Part shown: positions 51,737-60,711 of the stretch, piece by piece
Layout of the letters: each line of letters begins with the position of its first letter
Position numbering within the stretch: position 1 is the first letter of the stretch
Assembly: GCF_002073975.1 (NCBI RefSeq)
Contig: NZ_CP020384.1
Span: 2,480,001-2,544,000 of the forward strand
Length of the DNA stretch: 64,000 nt
Direction of reading: 5' to 3'
Source of the DNA: Rhodovulum sp. MB263
GTDB lineage: Bacteria; Pseudomonadota; Alphaproteobacteria; Rhodobacterales; Rhodobacteraceae
Program-made: the position numbers and the translations under genes
The notes under the pieces: model-generated
Seen by the model: only the letters and a program-made list of their open reading frames with translations
Database searches by the model: none
What the model was told of the DNA's origin: nothing

Positions 51737-51782
51737 GTTTGTCGGGAAAACAGCCCCCGGACTGTTTTCTGATCCTCCAAAC
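51737..51782 (-). repeat. Short palindromic insertion element, copy B (46 nt)
   Basis: Inserted between the conserved HPW and TNGQVER motif of the transposase. Plus strand starts GTTTGTCGGGAAAACAG and ends CTGATCCTCCAAAC; GAAAACAG pairs with CTGTTTTC around an 8-base CCCCCGGA loop. Causes a frameshift. Confidence 0.75.
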
Positions 51783-52457
51783 TCCAGGGATGGTTGGGTT
51801 TGGTCAGCCGGTACTCGATCCCGTTTGCCTCGCAGATCATGTCAAAGCGCATCGGCCGTGAATACGCGGTCTTCCGGTTGCGGGGCTGCTCGGCGAACCG
51901 AATGCCCCTCGCCATTGTCACTCGGACCGATGGCTCGATCGGTGAGGACGGTGTGGACCTGATAGGGCACCGCTTCGAGCATGTGTTTCAGGAACTCCCG
52001 GGCCGTCTTCCTGTCCGCCTTCTCGACGAGCTGGGTCACGGCAAACTTGCTCGTGCGGTCGATTCCGACGAACAGGAAGAGCTTTCCTTCAGCAGTCTGC
52101 ACCTCGGCAATGTCGATGTGGATCGAGCCTGCGTGGTCGCCATCGGTTCGAGACCCGCTGGCGAGGGCCGATAGGGTCGCGCTTGAACTTCGACCGCTTC
52201 GGCTTGTCGTCCTCGACCTCTGGCAGGCGCGAGAGGCCATGGCGTTGCAAGCATCGATGCAGTGTTGAGCTTGTCAAGTGCGGGATGGAAGGCCGCAGTG
52301 CATGGTGGCAGTCATCAAGCGGCAGCAGCGTGTGGCGCCGAAACGCGACGATGGCCGCCTCCTCGGCCTCCGTCAGGACCGTCGAACGTGGTTCCTTTTG
52401 ACCTGTCTTGAGATCATCGACCGTCTGGCGTTTGCGCCACTTCGCAACGGTCTTGGG

Positions 52458-52504
52458 GTTCGTCGGGAAAACGATTCACTGGATCGTTTTCCGATCCTCC
52501 TCAC
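52458..52504 (-). repeat. Short palindromic insertion element, copy C (47 nt)
   Basis: Inserted between SRELG and NPKTVAKW. Plus strand starts GTTCGTCGGGAAAACGAT and ends CCGATCCTCCTCAC; GGAAAACGAT pairs perfectly with ATCGTTTTCC around a 7-base TCACTGG loop. Very similar to copy B outside the loop. It adds an in-frame stop. Confidence 0.78.
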
Positions 52505-52664
52505 TCCCCAGCTCCCGGCTCAACGTCGCGAGCGAAGCTTGCGATCGCTGTATTGCTGCTCTGACCGCTTACGTGGTCGTGGCCCTTCCGTGACGAACCT
52601 GGCCCATAGGGCATCCTTCCATTCCTTCGAAAGGATCACACCATCAAACCGTGGGATCAAAAAC

Positions 52665-53615
52665 CTAGGCCTGCGCGAGCCGTGCCTCGCGGGCGACGCG
52701 CAGGCGGGCGAAATCCTCGCCTGCGTGATAACTGGAACGAGTCAGCGGCGTGGCCGACACCATCAGGAAGCCCTTGCCATAGGCCGCCTTCTCATAGGCT
52801 GCGAATTCCTCGGGCGTCACGAAACGCGCCACCGCGTGATGCTTGGGCGTCGGCTGCAGATACTGCCCGATGGTCAGGAAATCGACATCGGCTGCGCGCA
52901 GATCGTCCATCACCTGAAGCACGGCCTGACGCTCCTCGCCAAGCCCGACCATGATCCCCGACTTGGTGAACATCGACGGGTCGATCTCCTTCACCCGCTG
53001 CAGCAGCCGGAGCGAATGGAAATAGCGCGCGCCCGGACGGACTTCCGGATAAAGCCCCGGCACCGTCTCGAGATTGTGGTTGAACACGTCCGGCCGCGCC
53101 GCGACCACGGTCTCGAGCGCGCCGGGCCCGCATTTCAGGAAATCGGGCGTCAGCACCTCGATGGTGGTTTCGGGCGCACGATGGCGCACCGCGCGGATGG
53201 TCTGGGCGAAATGCTCGGCCCCGCCATCCTCCAGATCGTCGCGATCGACCGAGGTGATGACGACATGCTTCAGCCCGAGTTTCTGGACCGCATCGGCGAC
53301 CCGGCCCGGCTCGAAGATGTCAAGCGCATCGGGGCGTCCGGTTGCCACGTTGCAGAAGCTGCAGCCGCGGGTGCAGATCTCGCCCATGATCATCATTGTC
53401 GCATGGCCCTGCGACCAGCACTCGCCCACATTGGGGCATCCGGCCTCTTCGCAGACCGTCGCCAGCCCATGCTCGCGGATCACGCGGTGGGTGTCGCGAT
53501 AGCCCTCGCCGCCGGGCGCGCGCACGCGGATCCAGGTCGGTTTCTTGGGCTGGGCCGTATCGGGACGGCGGGCCTTTTCGGGGTGGCGTTCGGCGGGGTT
53601 TTTGAGGTCGCGCAA
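52665..53615 (-). CDS. lipA: Lipoyl synthase
   Basis: Radical-SAM enzyme inserting two sulfurs into octanoyl-lysine on E2 and other lipoyl domains, so it serves the PdhB and PdhC lipoyl domains in this window. Two iron-sulfur clusters: [13 protein letters not shown] (auxiliary) and [13 protein letters not shown] (radical SAM), plus [20 protein letters not shown] near the C-terminus. A TTG start at 53615 ([14 protein letters not shown]) fits the 316-residue family length and has GGGAG 7 bases upstream; the longer ATG start at 53675 adds atypical residues. Confidence 0.95.
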   Translation of the reverse strand: MRDLKNPAERHPEKARRPDTAQPKKPTWIRVRAPGGEGYRDTHRVIREHGLATVCEEAGCPNVGECWSQGHATMMIMGEICTRGCSFCNVATGRPDALDIFEPGRVADAVQKLGLKHVVITSVDRDDLEDGGAEHFAQTIRAVRHRAPETTIEVLTPDFLKCGPGALETVVAARPDVFNHNLETVPGLYPEVRPGARYFHSLRLLQRVKEIDPSMFTKSGIMVGLGEERQAVLQVMDDLRAADVDFLTIGQYLQPTPKHHAVARFVTPEEFAAYEKAAYGKGFLMVSATPLTRSSYHAGEDFARLRVAREARLAQA

Positions 53616-53696
53616 CGGAGGTCTCCCTGGCGGGACGGATCGCCCTTTCTTATGCGCTTCCCCGTCCGAAGGCAACCGCGGCCGCCGAGGCGCCGC

Positions 53697-54623
53697 TCAG
53701 CCGTCTTGGGCGGTCCGGGTCAGACGTTCCCCGGCCTCGGCCAGGATCGCGGCCAGGGCCGCGAACCAGCCATCCTCGCGCGAGATCCGGCGCCGGACCA
53801 GCCCCAGCTGCCGCGCCGGTTCGGGCGAGGCGAAGCGGTGGACCGCGAGCGAAGGACTTGCCGCCCGTTCAGTGCGCAGCGCGATCTCGGGCAGGAAGGT
53901 CAGCCCGAACCCCTCGGCCGCCAGTCCGCACAGCGTCGCCAGCGACGAGGCCCCCAGATCGACCCGGGTCTCCTCGCGCTTCATGCCGCAGACCTCGAGC
54001 GCCTGATCGGCCAGGCAATGCCCCTCATCCAGCAAGAGCAGCCGGTCCGGGTCAAGCGCATCGGGCCGCAGCCCGCCGAGATCCGCCCCCAGCGCCGCGA
54101 TCTGCCGCGCCGAACCCGCCAGCAGGAAGCGGTCATCGAACAGCGGCGCCTCGACCAGGTCGTCCCGCCCGGTCGGCAGCGCCAGCAGCACCGCATCGAG
54201 ACGCCCCTCGTCGAGATCTGCCAGCAACAGGTCGGTCCGCGCCTCGCGCACCCCGATCTCCAACGACAGGTTGTCGGCCCGGATCAGCGGCAGCGCGACC
54301 GGCAGCAGATAGGGCGCCACCGTCGGAATGAGCCCGAGGCTCAGCCGTCCGGCCAGCCCGCGCTGCCAGCGCGCGGCATCCTTCAGCGCGCTCACCTCCT
54401 GCATCACCCGGCGGGCATGGCGCAGAAGATTGTGCCCGGCAGGCGTCAGCACCACCCCGCGCGGCTGGCGCTCGACCAGTTGCACGCCAAGCCCGGCCTC
54501 GAGCTCGCGGATCTGCACCGAGAGCGCAGGCTGGCTGACATGCACCGTCTCGGCGGCACGGCCGAAATGGCGATGCTCGGCGAGGGCGATAAAATAGGAA
54601 AGCTGCCGCAGGGTGATGCTCAT
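53697..54623 (-). CDS. oxyR: OxyR-type hydrogen-peroxide-sensing LysR regulator
   Basis: A 308-residue LysR regulator. N-terminal HTH (LRQLSYFIALAEHRHFGRAA, VSQPALSVQIRELEAGLGVQ). The effector domain has the two redox cysteines of OxyR in DEGHCLADQALEVCGMKREE (about residues 198 and 207), followed by GLTFLPEIAL. It activates antioxidant genes after peroxide oxidation. It follows lipA by about 80 bases in the upstream direction on the same strand; no catalase gene is adjacent. Confidence 0.93.
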   Translation of the reverse strand: MSITLRQLSYFIALAEHRHFGRAAETVHVSQPALSVQIRELEAGLGVQLVERQPRGVVLTPAGHNLLRHARRVMQEVSALKDAARWQRGLAGRLSLGLIPTVAPYLLPVALPLIRADNLSLEIGVREARTDLLLADLDEGRLDAVLLALPTGRDDLVEAPLFDDRFLLAGSARQIAALGADLGGLRPDALDPDRLLLLDEGHCLADQALEVCGMKREETRVDLGASSLATLCGLAAEGFGLTFLPEIALRTERAASPSLAVHRFASPEPARQLGLVRRRISREDGWFAALAAILAEAGERLTRTAQDG

Positions 54624-54686
54624 GCCGATGTCCTATCGCAGCCGCGCCCCGCGATCCATCCCGGCGCGGTCGGCCCGGCTGACATG

Positions 54687-54717
54687 AAAACCCCCGCCCG
54701 GCTAAGCCGGACGGGGG
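54687..54717 (-). terminator. Intrinsic terminator of rpmI-rplT
   Basis: On the minus strand CCCCCG-CCGGCT pairs with AGCCGG-CGGGGG around a TA centre, followed by GTTTTCATG. It begins 25 bases after the rplT stop and ends before oxyR. Confidence 0.85.
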
Positions 54718-54741
54718 CGGAACCGACAGGTCGCGTCAGGC

Positions 54742-55104
54742 TCAGGCCAGCGCGGCCTTGGCCTTCTCGACGATCGCACCGAAAGCTTCGGGCTCGTTCA
54801 CGGCGAGATCGGCCAGGACCTTGCGGTCGACCTCGATCCCGGCAACGGCCAGAGCGTTGATGAAGCGCGAATAGGTCAGCGTTTCGTCATGGGCACGCAC
54901 GGCCGCGTTGATCCGCTGGATCCAGAGCGCGCGGAAATTCCGCTTGCGCTGCTTGCGGTCGCGGGTCGCGTACTGGTTGGCCTTGTCGACGGCCTGGGTC
55001 GCGGTGCGGAAGGCATTGCCGCGGCGGCCGTAATAGCCTTTCGCAGCCTTGATGACCTTCTTGTGACGGGCATGGGTGGTGGTGCCGCCTTTGACTCGGG
55101 ACAT
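54742..55104 (-). CDS. rplT: 50S ribosomal protein bL20
   Basis: A 120-residue bL20, an early assembly protein of the large subunit: [40 protein letters not shown] and [20 protein letters not shown] are diagnostic. Second gene after rpmI, 14 bases apart; terminator downstream. infC is not adjacent here. Confidence 0.98.
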   Translation of the reverse strand: MSRVKGGTTTHARHKKVIKAAKGYYGRRGNAFRTATQAVDKANQYATRDRKQRKRNFRALWIQRINAAVRAHDETLTYSRFINALAVAGIEVDRKVLADLAVNEPEAFGAIVEKAKAALA

Positions 55105-55118
55105 GGATCAGGCCTCCG

Positions 55119-55319
55119 TTAGCGCGAATAGGGCATGTAGGACTTGGCGAGCTTCTCGTCCGGAGCCGAGAGCATCGTCGTCCCGCGCGCGTCGCGGATG
55201 AACTTGGTGGTCCGCTTGATCATGCCGTGGCGCTTGCCGGCCTGACCCGCCTTGACCCGGCCGGTGGCCGTGACCTTGAAGCGCTTCTTGGCGCTCGACT
55301 TGGTTTTCATCTTGGGCAT
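55119..55319 (-). CDS. rpmI: 50S ribosomal protein bL35
   Basis: A 66-residue basic bL35: [40 protein letters not shown], ending [11 protein letters not shown] 55319 has AAGGAGA upstream and gives the standard N-terminus; the frame is open to 55418. It heads rpmI-rplT. Confidence 0.98.
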   Translation of the reverse strand: MPKMKTKSSAKKRFKVTATGRVKAGQAGKRHGMIKRTTKFIRDARGTTMLSAPDEKLAKSYMPYSR

Positions 55320-55466
55320 TTCCGTCTCCTTTCGGGCGGTGAAGGTGCGACTCGGCATGCCACAACGGCCGGTCGCCCCAGGTGAGTGACGAGCATATAG
55401 AAAGCCCGGGCCCCGCATGCAAGGAGAAATCGTTCTCCGACGCGTCAGGCGGGCCCGGGCAGAGCC

Positions 55467-56912
55467 TTATTCGGGCTCGAGATTGAAGATCAGCCGCTCT
55501 TCGCAGGGCGCGACGCGCAGGATATTGGTCGAGCCGGGCAGATTGAAGGGCAGCCCCGCGACCACGATGATCTTGTCATCGCCCCCGCCATAGCCGCCCT
55601 CCCGCGCCGCACGGGCAGCGCTGACCACGGCCATTTTGAAGCGCTCGACCTTCTCGTTGTAATAGCAGTTGATGCCCCAGCTCAGGCACAGCCGCCGACC
55701 CGTCGCCGGAAACGGCGTCAGCGCCAGGATCGGCACCCGCGGCCGCTCGCGCGAGGTCTTGAGCGCGGTCGTGCCCGATTCGGTGAAACAGCAGATCGCC
55801 TTGATGTCGGTGGTCTCGGCGATCTCGCGCGCGGCCGAGACGATGCCGTCCGCTACGCTCGAGCGCTCGGCCTGGCGGCTGGCCTCGATCACCGAGCGGT
55901 AGGTCGGGTCGCTTTCGACCTCGACCGCGACATTGTCCATCATCTTCACCGCCTCGACCGGATAGCGCCCGGCAGCGGATTCGGCCGACAGCATCACCGC
56001 ATCGGCCCCCTCGTAGATCGCCGAGGCCACGTCCGAGACCTCGGCCCGGGTCGGCATCGGGCTTTCGATCATCGATTCGAGCATCTGCGTCGCCACGATC
56101 ACCGGCTTGGCGGCGGCCCGGCAGGACCGCACCAGCCGCTTCTGGATCGGCGGCACGCTCTGGACCGGCAATTCGACCCCCAGATCGCCGCGCGCGACCA
56201 TGATCCCGTCCGAGACCTCGAGGATCTCGTCGAAGGCCTTCACCGCGGCGGGCTTCTCGATCTTCGACAGGATCGCGGCCCGCGTGCCCACGATCTCGCG
56301 CGCCTCGATCACGTCCTCGGGGCGCTGCACGAAGCTCAGCGCGACCCAGTCGACACCGAGATCGAGCGCGAAATTCAGATCCTCGCGGTCCTTCTCGGAC
56401 AGCGCCGCCAGCGGCAGCACCACATCGGGCACGTTCACGCCCTTGCGGTTCGAGATGGTGCCGCCCACGATCACCTCGCATTCGGCGAAATCGGGACCGT
56501 GCTCCTTCACCCGCAGCCGCAGCTTACCGTCATTGACAAGCAGCGTGGCGCCGGGTTCGAGCGCGTCGAAGATCTCCTTGTGCGGCAGTTGCACCCGATG
56601 CGCCTCGCCCGGGGTCGGGTCGAGATCGAAGCGGAAGGTCTGCCCGTCCTCGAGCTCGGCCGCGCCATTGGCGAACTGGCCGCAGCGCAGCTTGGGCCCC
56701 TGCAGGTCGGCCAGGATCGCGATCGGGCGGCCGGTATCGGCCTCGATCTGGCGAATGGTCGCGTGACGCTGCGCGATCTCCTCATGGGAGCCATGGCTCA
56801 TGTTCAGCCGGAACACATCCGCTCCGGCCTCGAAAAGCGCCCGGATGGTCGCGTAGTCGGTCGAGGACGGGCCCAGCGTGGCCACGATCTTGAGGTTGCG
56901 TAGACGTCTCAT
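55467..56912 (-). CDS. pyk: Pyruvate kinase
   Basis: Converts phosphoenolpyruvate and ADP to pyruvate and ATP, supplying the pyruvate dehydrogenase at the window start. The 481-residue protein shows KIVATLGPSSTDYATIRALF, FRLNMSHGSHEEI, the active-site ILSKIEKPAAVKAFDEIL and MVARGDLGVELPVQSVPPIQ, and VMLSAESAAGRYPVEAVKMM. The C-terminal allosteric domain is complete. Transcribed toward rpmI, 147 bases away. Confidence 0.97.
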   Translation of the reverse strand: MRRLRNLKIVATLGPSSTDYATIRALFEAGADVFRLNMSHGSHEEIAQRHATIRQIEADTGRPIAILADLQGPKLRCGQFANGAAELEDGQTFRFDLDPTPGEAHRVQLPHKEIFDALEPGATLLVNDGKLRLRVKEHGPDFAECEVIVGGTISNRKGVNVPDVVLPLAALSEKDREDLNFALDLGVDWVALSFVQRPEDVIEAREIVGTRAAILSKIEKPAAVKAFDEILEVSDGIMVARGDLGVELPVQSVPPIQKRLVRSCRAAAKPVIVATQMLESMIESPMPTRAEVSDVASAIYEGADAVMLSAESAAGRYPVEAVKMMDNVAVEVESDPTYRSVIEASRQAERSSVADGIVSAAREIAETTDIKAICCFTESGTTALKTSRERPRVPILALTPFPATGRRLCLSWGINCYYNEKVERFKMAVVSAARAAREGGYGGGDDKIIVVAGLPFNLPGSTNILRVAPCEERLIFNLEPE

Positions 56913-57053
56913 ACTGACCTATCTGTCTTCAGGTGATCCATGCGCAGTATGCGCCGGTGTACAATCCCACCTTCTAGGCCGAACTCAGCGTCAAGACAAC
57001 CGGCGCCTGCGGGAACGGCCGCAGACAGGGATGTGGCTTGAAAAGGTGACAGG

Positions 57054-57806
57054 ATGATGACCGAGCAGCCCTTCGAGACGGTCGGCGAGACGCGCGGCGG
57101 GCGCTGGCTGGTGACCTGCGATCACGCCACCAACATCGTGCCGTCCTGCGTGAATGGCGGCAGCCTCGGCCTGTCTCCGGCCGACATGGCCCGCCACATC
57201 GCCTGGGATCCGGGGGCCGCGGGCGTGGCCCGCGCGCTGGCCGAGCGGCTCGACGCGACCCTGGTGCTCAGCCGCTTCTCGCGGCTGGTGATCGACCCGA
57301 ACCGGGGCGAGGACGATCCGACGCTGGTGATGCGGCTCTATGACGGCACCGTAATCCCCACCAACCGCGCCATCGGCGAGGCCGAGCTCGACCGCCGCAT
57401 CCGGACCTTCTGGCGCCCCTATCACGGCGAGGTCGCGCGGCTGGCAGCGCGGCGCTCCGACACCGTCCTGCTCGCGATTCACAGCTTCACGCCGCAGTTG
57501 AAGGGCCGCCCGCCCCGGCCCTGGCAGATCGGCATCCTGCATGGCGCCGACGACCGGCTGGCGCGGCCGCTGATCGCGCGGCTGCGCGCCGAGGACGATC
57601 TGGGCGGTCTCTGCGTCGGCGAGAACGAGCCCTATGGCGGGCATCTGCCGGGCGATTCCGTCGACCGCCATGCCGAGGCCTTCGGCCGGCCGAACGTGCT
57701 GATCGAACTCCGCAATGACGTGATCGCCGCGCCCGCCGACCAGGTCGCCTGGGGCGCGCGGCTTGCCCCGATCCTCGAGGCCGCGCTGGCCGAGACCGGC
57801 GCCTGA
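57054..57806 (+). CDS. N-formylglutamate amidohydrolase-family protein
   Basis: A 250-residue zinc-type amidohydrolase of the HutG-like family: LVTCDHATNIVPSCVNGG, RLVIDPNRGEDDPTLVMR, VLLAIHSFTPQLKG and GRPNVLIELRNDVIAAPADQ. True N-formylglutamate hydrolases finish histidine breakdown, but no hut genes adjoin this copy, so the substrate is open. Divergent from pyk; the next gene starts 33 bases downstream after GGAAGGAG. Confidence 0.88.
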   Translation: MMTEQPFETVGETRGGRWLVTCDHATNIVPSCVNGGSLGLSPADMARHIAWDPGAAGVARALAERLDATLVLSRFSRLVIDPNRGEDDPTLVMRLYDGTVIPTNRAIGEAELDRRIRTFWRPYHGEVARLAARRSDTVLLAIHSFTPQLKGRPPRPWQIGILHGADDRLARPLIARLRAEDDLGGLCVGENEPYGGHLPGDSVDRHAEAFGRPNVLIELRNDVIAAPADQVAWGARLAPILEAALAETGA

Positions 57807-57839
57807 GCGCGGCCCGCCCCTCCCGGAAGGAGACCCGAC

Positions 57840-58157
57840 ATGGACGACACCACCCGCACCGAGATCGAGGCCGCCGCCTTCCGGCGGCTCAGGCGCCACC
57901 TGATGGAGGACCGGCCCGAGGTCCAGAACATCGACCTGATGACCCTGGCCGGGTTCTGCCGCAACTGTCTGTCGCGCTGGATGGCCGAGGCCGCCGCCGA
58001 ACGCGGGGTCGCGATGACCGAGGCCGAGGCGCGCGAGACCTTCTACGGCATGCCCTATGCGGACTGGAAGGCCCTGCATCAGACCGGGGCGAGCCCCGAA
58101 CAGAAGGCGGCCTTCGACAGCGCCTTCGCCGCCAATGTCGGCCCGCGCAAGGACTGA
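57840..58157 (+). CDS. DUF1244 protein
   Basis: A 105-residue helical DUF1244 protein (FRRLRRHLMEDRPEVQNIDL, LAGFCRNCLSRWMAEAAAER with the conserved CRNC, FYGMPYADWKALHQT). Structures of the family exist but no function is established. Likely co-transcribed with the amidohydrolase gene before it. Confidence 0.92.
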   Translation: MDDTTRTEIEAAAFRRLRRHLMEDRPEVQNIDLMTLAGFCRNCLSRWMAEAAAERGVAMTEAEARETFYGMPYADWKALHQTGASPEQKAAFDSAFAANVGPRKD

Positions 58158-58361
58158 GCCCTTTCGGCGCCGCCCGTGCCTGAGCTGACCTGAGCAGTGG
58201 TACCGGGAAGGTCTGCGGACGGGCCGCAAGAAAGCGGTCGCATCCGCCCCCGGGTTCTGGAGTAGACTGCGCCGCGACTCATGACAGCGCGGCACCGCCC
58301 GCGCGCCTCCGGGCGCGGGAGCATGTCTGTCGCCGCGCGCCCCGGACGAACGGAGCCCCCG

Positions 58362-60011
58362 ATGATCCCGGCCAGCGGACCGATACTGCAATTCACTCCC
58401 AAACTTCTGACGGTCATGGCCGAGGGTTACGGGCTGCGCGCCTTCCGCGCCGATCTGGTGGCCGGGCTGACCGTGGCGGTGGTGGCGCTGCCATTGTCGC
58501 TGGCCATTGCCATCGCCTCGGGCGTGCCGCCGGATCGCGGGCTGATCACCGCCATCATCGGCGGCTTTCTGGTCTCGGCGCTCGGCGGCAGCCGGTACCA
58601 GATCGGCGGCCCGGCCGGCGCCTTCATCGTGCTGGTCATGGCCACCGTCCAGCGCCACGGGCTGGACGGACTGGCGCTCGCGACCTTCCTCTCGGGCCTC
58701 TTCCTGGCCGCGGCCGGGGCGCTTCGCCTGGGCAGCTTCGTCAAGTTCATCCCCTACCCCGTCACGGTGGGCTTCACCGCCGGGATCGGCGTCATCATCC
58801 TCGCCAGCCAGATGCGGCCGTTTCTGGGGCTGACCCTCGACGGCCCCGAACCCGGCCCCTTCCTCGAGAAGATCCCTGCGCTCTGGGCCGCGCTGCCGAC
58901 GCTCGGCCCGATCGATCTGGCGATGGGCATCGGCACCTTCGGCTTCATCCTGGTGCAGCGCCGCCATGCGCCGCGCTTTCCGGGCATGCTGATGGCAATC
59001 GCGCTGGCCGGGCTGACGGTCTGGCTGTTCAGGCTGCCGGTGCCCACCATCGGCAGCGCCTATGGCGGCATCGCCTCCAGCCTGCCCGCGCCACATCTGC
59101 CGCCGCTGGGGCTCGAGAAGATCCGCGCCGTCCTTCCCGACGCGCTGGCCTTCACCCTTCTGGGCGCCATCGAGTCGCTGCTTTCGGCGGTGGTGGCGGA
59201 TTCGATGACCGGGCGGCGCCACCGCTCGAATGCCGAGTTGATCGGACAGGGGGCGGCCAACATGGCCTCGGCCTGTTTCGGCGGCTTCTGCGTCACCGGC
59301 ACCATCGCCCGGACCGCCACCAATGTGCGGGCTGGCGCCCATGGCCCGGTCGCGGGCATGATCCATTCGCTGGCGCTTCTGGGCATGGTGCTGCTGCTGG
59401 CACCACTCGCCTCGGCAATTCCGCTGGCAGCACTGGCCGGCGTGCTGGTCTCGGTCTCGCTGCACATGATCGACATCCGCGCGATCCGGACGCTCGCACG
59501 CACCGCCCGGGCCGAGGTCGTGGTACTGCTGGCAACGCTCGCGATGACTGTACTGCGCGATCTGACCGAGGCCATCGTGACCGGGCTTGCGCTCGGCGCG
59601 CTGGTCTTCCTGCACCGGCTCGCGCAGATGAGCGGGGTCGACGCGATGCTGGACGAGAGCGATACCGAAAGCCGGCCCGAGGATCGCGGCCCCAACCGGC
59701 AGACCGTGGTGCTGAGGCTGACGGGCGCCTATTTCTTCGGCTCGGCTCCGGTGATCGAGAATGTGCTCGACCGGATCGCGGCCCGGCCGCGCCATCTGAT
59801 CCTCGACATGGCGGATGTCCCGCTTCTGGACATGACCGGCGCACACAGCCTGACCGGCTTCGCCCGAAAGGCGCTCGAGCAGGGCATGGCGGTCTCTCTG
59901 GCAGGGGCACGCCCCCGGCATCTGCAGATGCTCAGGGCCGCCGGGCTGCCAGACGCCACCCATATCACACCGGATGTCGCCGGGGCCCGGGCCATGGCCG
60001 ATGCGGCCTGA
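58362..60011 (+). CDS. SulP-family inorganic anion transporter
   Basis: A 549-residue inner-membrane carrier with about 12 membrane segments (ADLVAGLTVAVVALPLSLAI, YPVTVGFTAGIGVIILASQM, NMASACFGGFCVTGTIARTA) and a cytoplasmic STAS domain (about 440-549, VVLRLTGAYFFGSAPVIENV, LILDMADVPLLDMTGAHSLT). The family carries sulfate, bicarbonate or other anions; substrate not readable. ATG 58362 (MIPASGPILQF) with GGAG upstream is preferred over 58281 or 58323. Confidence 0.9.
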   Translation: MIPASGPILQFTPKLLTVMAEGYGLRAFRADLVAGLTVAVVALPLSLAIAIASGVPPDRGLITAIIGGFLVSALGGSRYQIGGPAGAFIVLVMATVQRHGLDGLALATFLSGLFLAAAGALRLGSFVKFIPYPVTVGFTAGIGVIILASQMRPFLGLTLDGPEPGPFLEKIPALWAALPTLGPIDLAMGIGTFGFILVQRRHAPRFPGMLMAIALAGLTVWLFRLPVPTIGSAYGGIASSLPAPHLPPLGLEKIRAVLPDALAFTLLGAIESLLSAVVADSMTGRRHRSNAELIGQGAANMASACFGGFCVTGTIARTATNVRAGAHGPVAGMIHSLALLGMVLLLAPLASAIPLAALAGVLVSVSLHMIDIRAIRTLARTARAEVVVLLATLAMTVLRDLTEAIVTGLALGALVFLHRLAQMSGVDAMLDESDTESRPEDRGPNRQTVVLRLTGAYFFGSAPVIENVLDRIAARPRHLILDMADVPLLDMTGAHSLTGFARKALEQGMAVSLAGARPRHLQMLRAAGLPDATHITPDVAGARAMADAA

Positions 60012-60711
60012 TCCTTGCGCATCTCGGCCCTTCCCCCTGTCCAGTCATCAGCCCTGCCCGGGCGCGGTGACGGGACCGGTCATGCCCTCTGGAACTTCGG
60101 GCCCGCCCATCCCTGCCAGCGCGCTCGAACCGTCTCTCTTCCCCCTCCCGCAGGCCGGCAAGCGGCCATAGGGACCGCGGAACGGACCAAAGAAAGTGCA
60201 GCCTACGGTGTCGGCGCTTCACCCGGACGCTGGCGGCACAGAGCCTGCATCGACACCGCGCCTGAAGCATCCGGCCTGCGATGCGCCTCATCGGTGAGCG
60301 GATCACTGGCGACGACACCCGACGCCCTCATCACGCCCCTGCCACGCGCAGCCGGCCAAGGCATTCACCTGAGCGGCTCACCCCGACGTCGGGCCGGTAC
60401 TACTAGCCGCTCGCGGAACAGCCCCGCCCCGAAGCCGTCTGAGGCACCTTTGACCAGCCCCGCCCCATCGCCCGGGACCGCGAAGCGCGGCGCGGAAAGC
60501 CCACCATTGCTGAAGGCAGGCGTCATCCGAAGCCGGTCCCGTTCCAGGCCGCGCTCTTGGCCCGGACTCGCCCCCCCCCCGGAATGAACGTCTTCGCGAA
60601 GCGGCCCCAGGACGCGGGGAAACCGCATGAGCTCATCATCGCTGCGGTCGCGCGCAGGCATGTCAGCCCCGCCAGGGCCGGGCCAATCACCGCGGCTGAA
60701 GGACAAGCGGG
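60012..60711. other. Gap without recognisable gene; contains a C10 tract
   Basis: 700 bases between converging genes (SulP plus, zinc-ribbon protein minus). Open frames are low-complexity Arg/Pro/Ser chains without ribosome sites. A run of ten C (60571-60580) is the longest homopolymer in the window. No repeat, RNA gene or terminator was recognised. Confidence 0.5.

Larger units (their letters stand above)
51455..52607 (-). pseudogene. IS481-family transposase, decayed by insertions and stops
   Basis: A continuous IS481 transposase can be followed across three frames. ATG 52607 begins MGQVRHGRATTT, then a stop codon, AVRAAIQRSQASLATLSREL, NPKTVAKWRKRQTVDDLKTG, TLHRCLQRHGLSRLPEVEDD, HIDIAEVQTAEGKLFLFVGI, EFLKHMLEAVPYQVHTVLTD, RFDMICEANGIEYRLTKPNH, and VKRFHYDSHDQLRTHLLDFI up to the C-terminal HQMLGLNT. 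At least five short insertions break it: three copies of a 46-47-nt palindromic element and two related segments near 51921 and 52121. Non-functional. Confidence 0.85.

Noticed and set aside
56991-59963. 990-codon open frame on the minus strand
   Set aside because: Antisense to the amidohydrolase, DUF1244 and SulP genes; His/Gly/Arg-rich without any motif.
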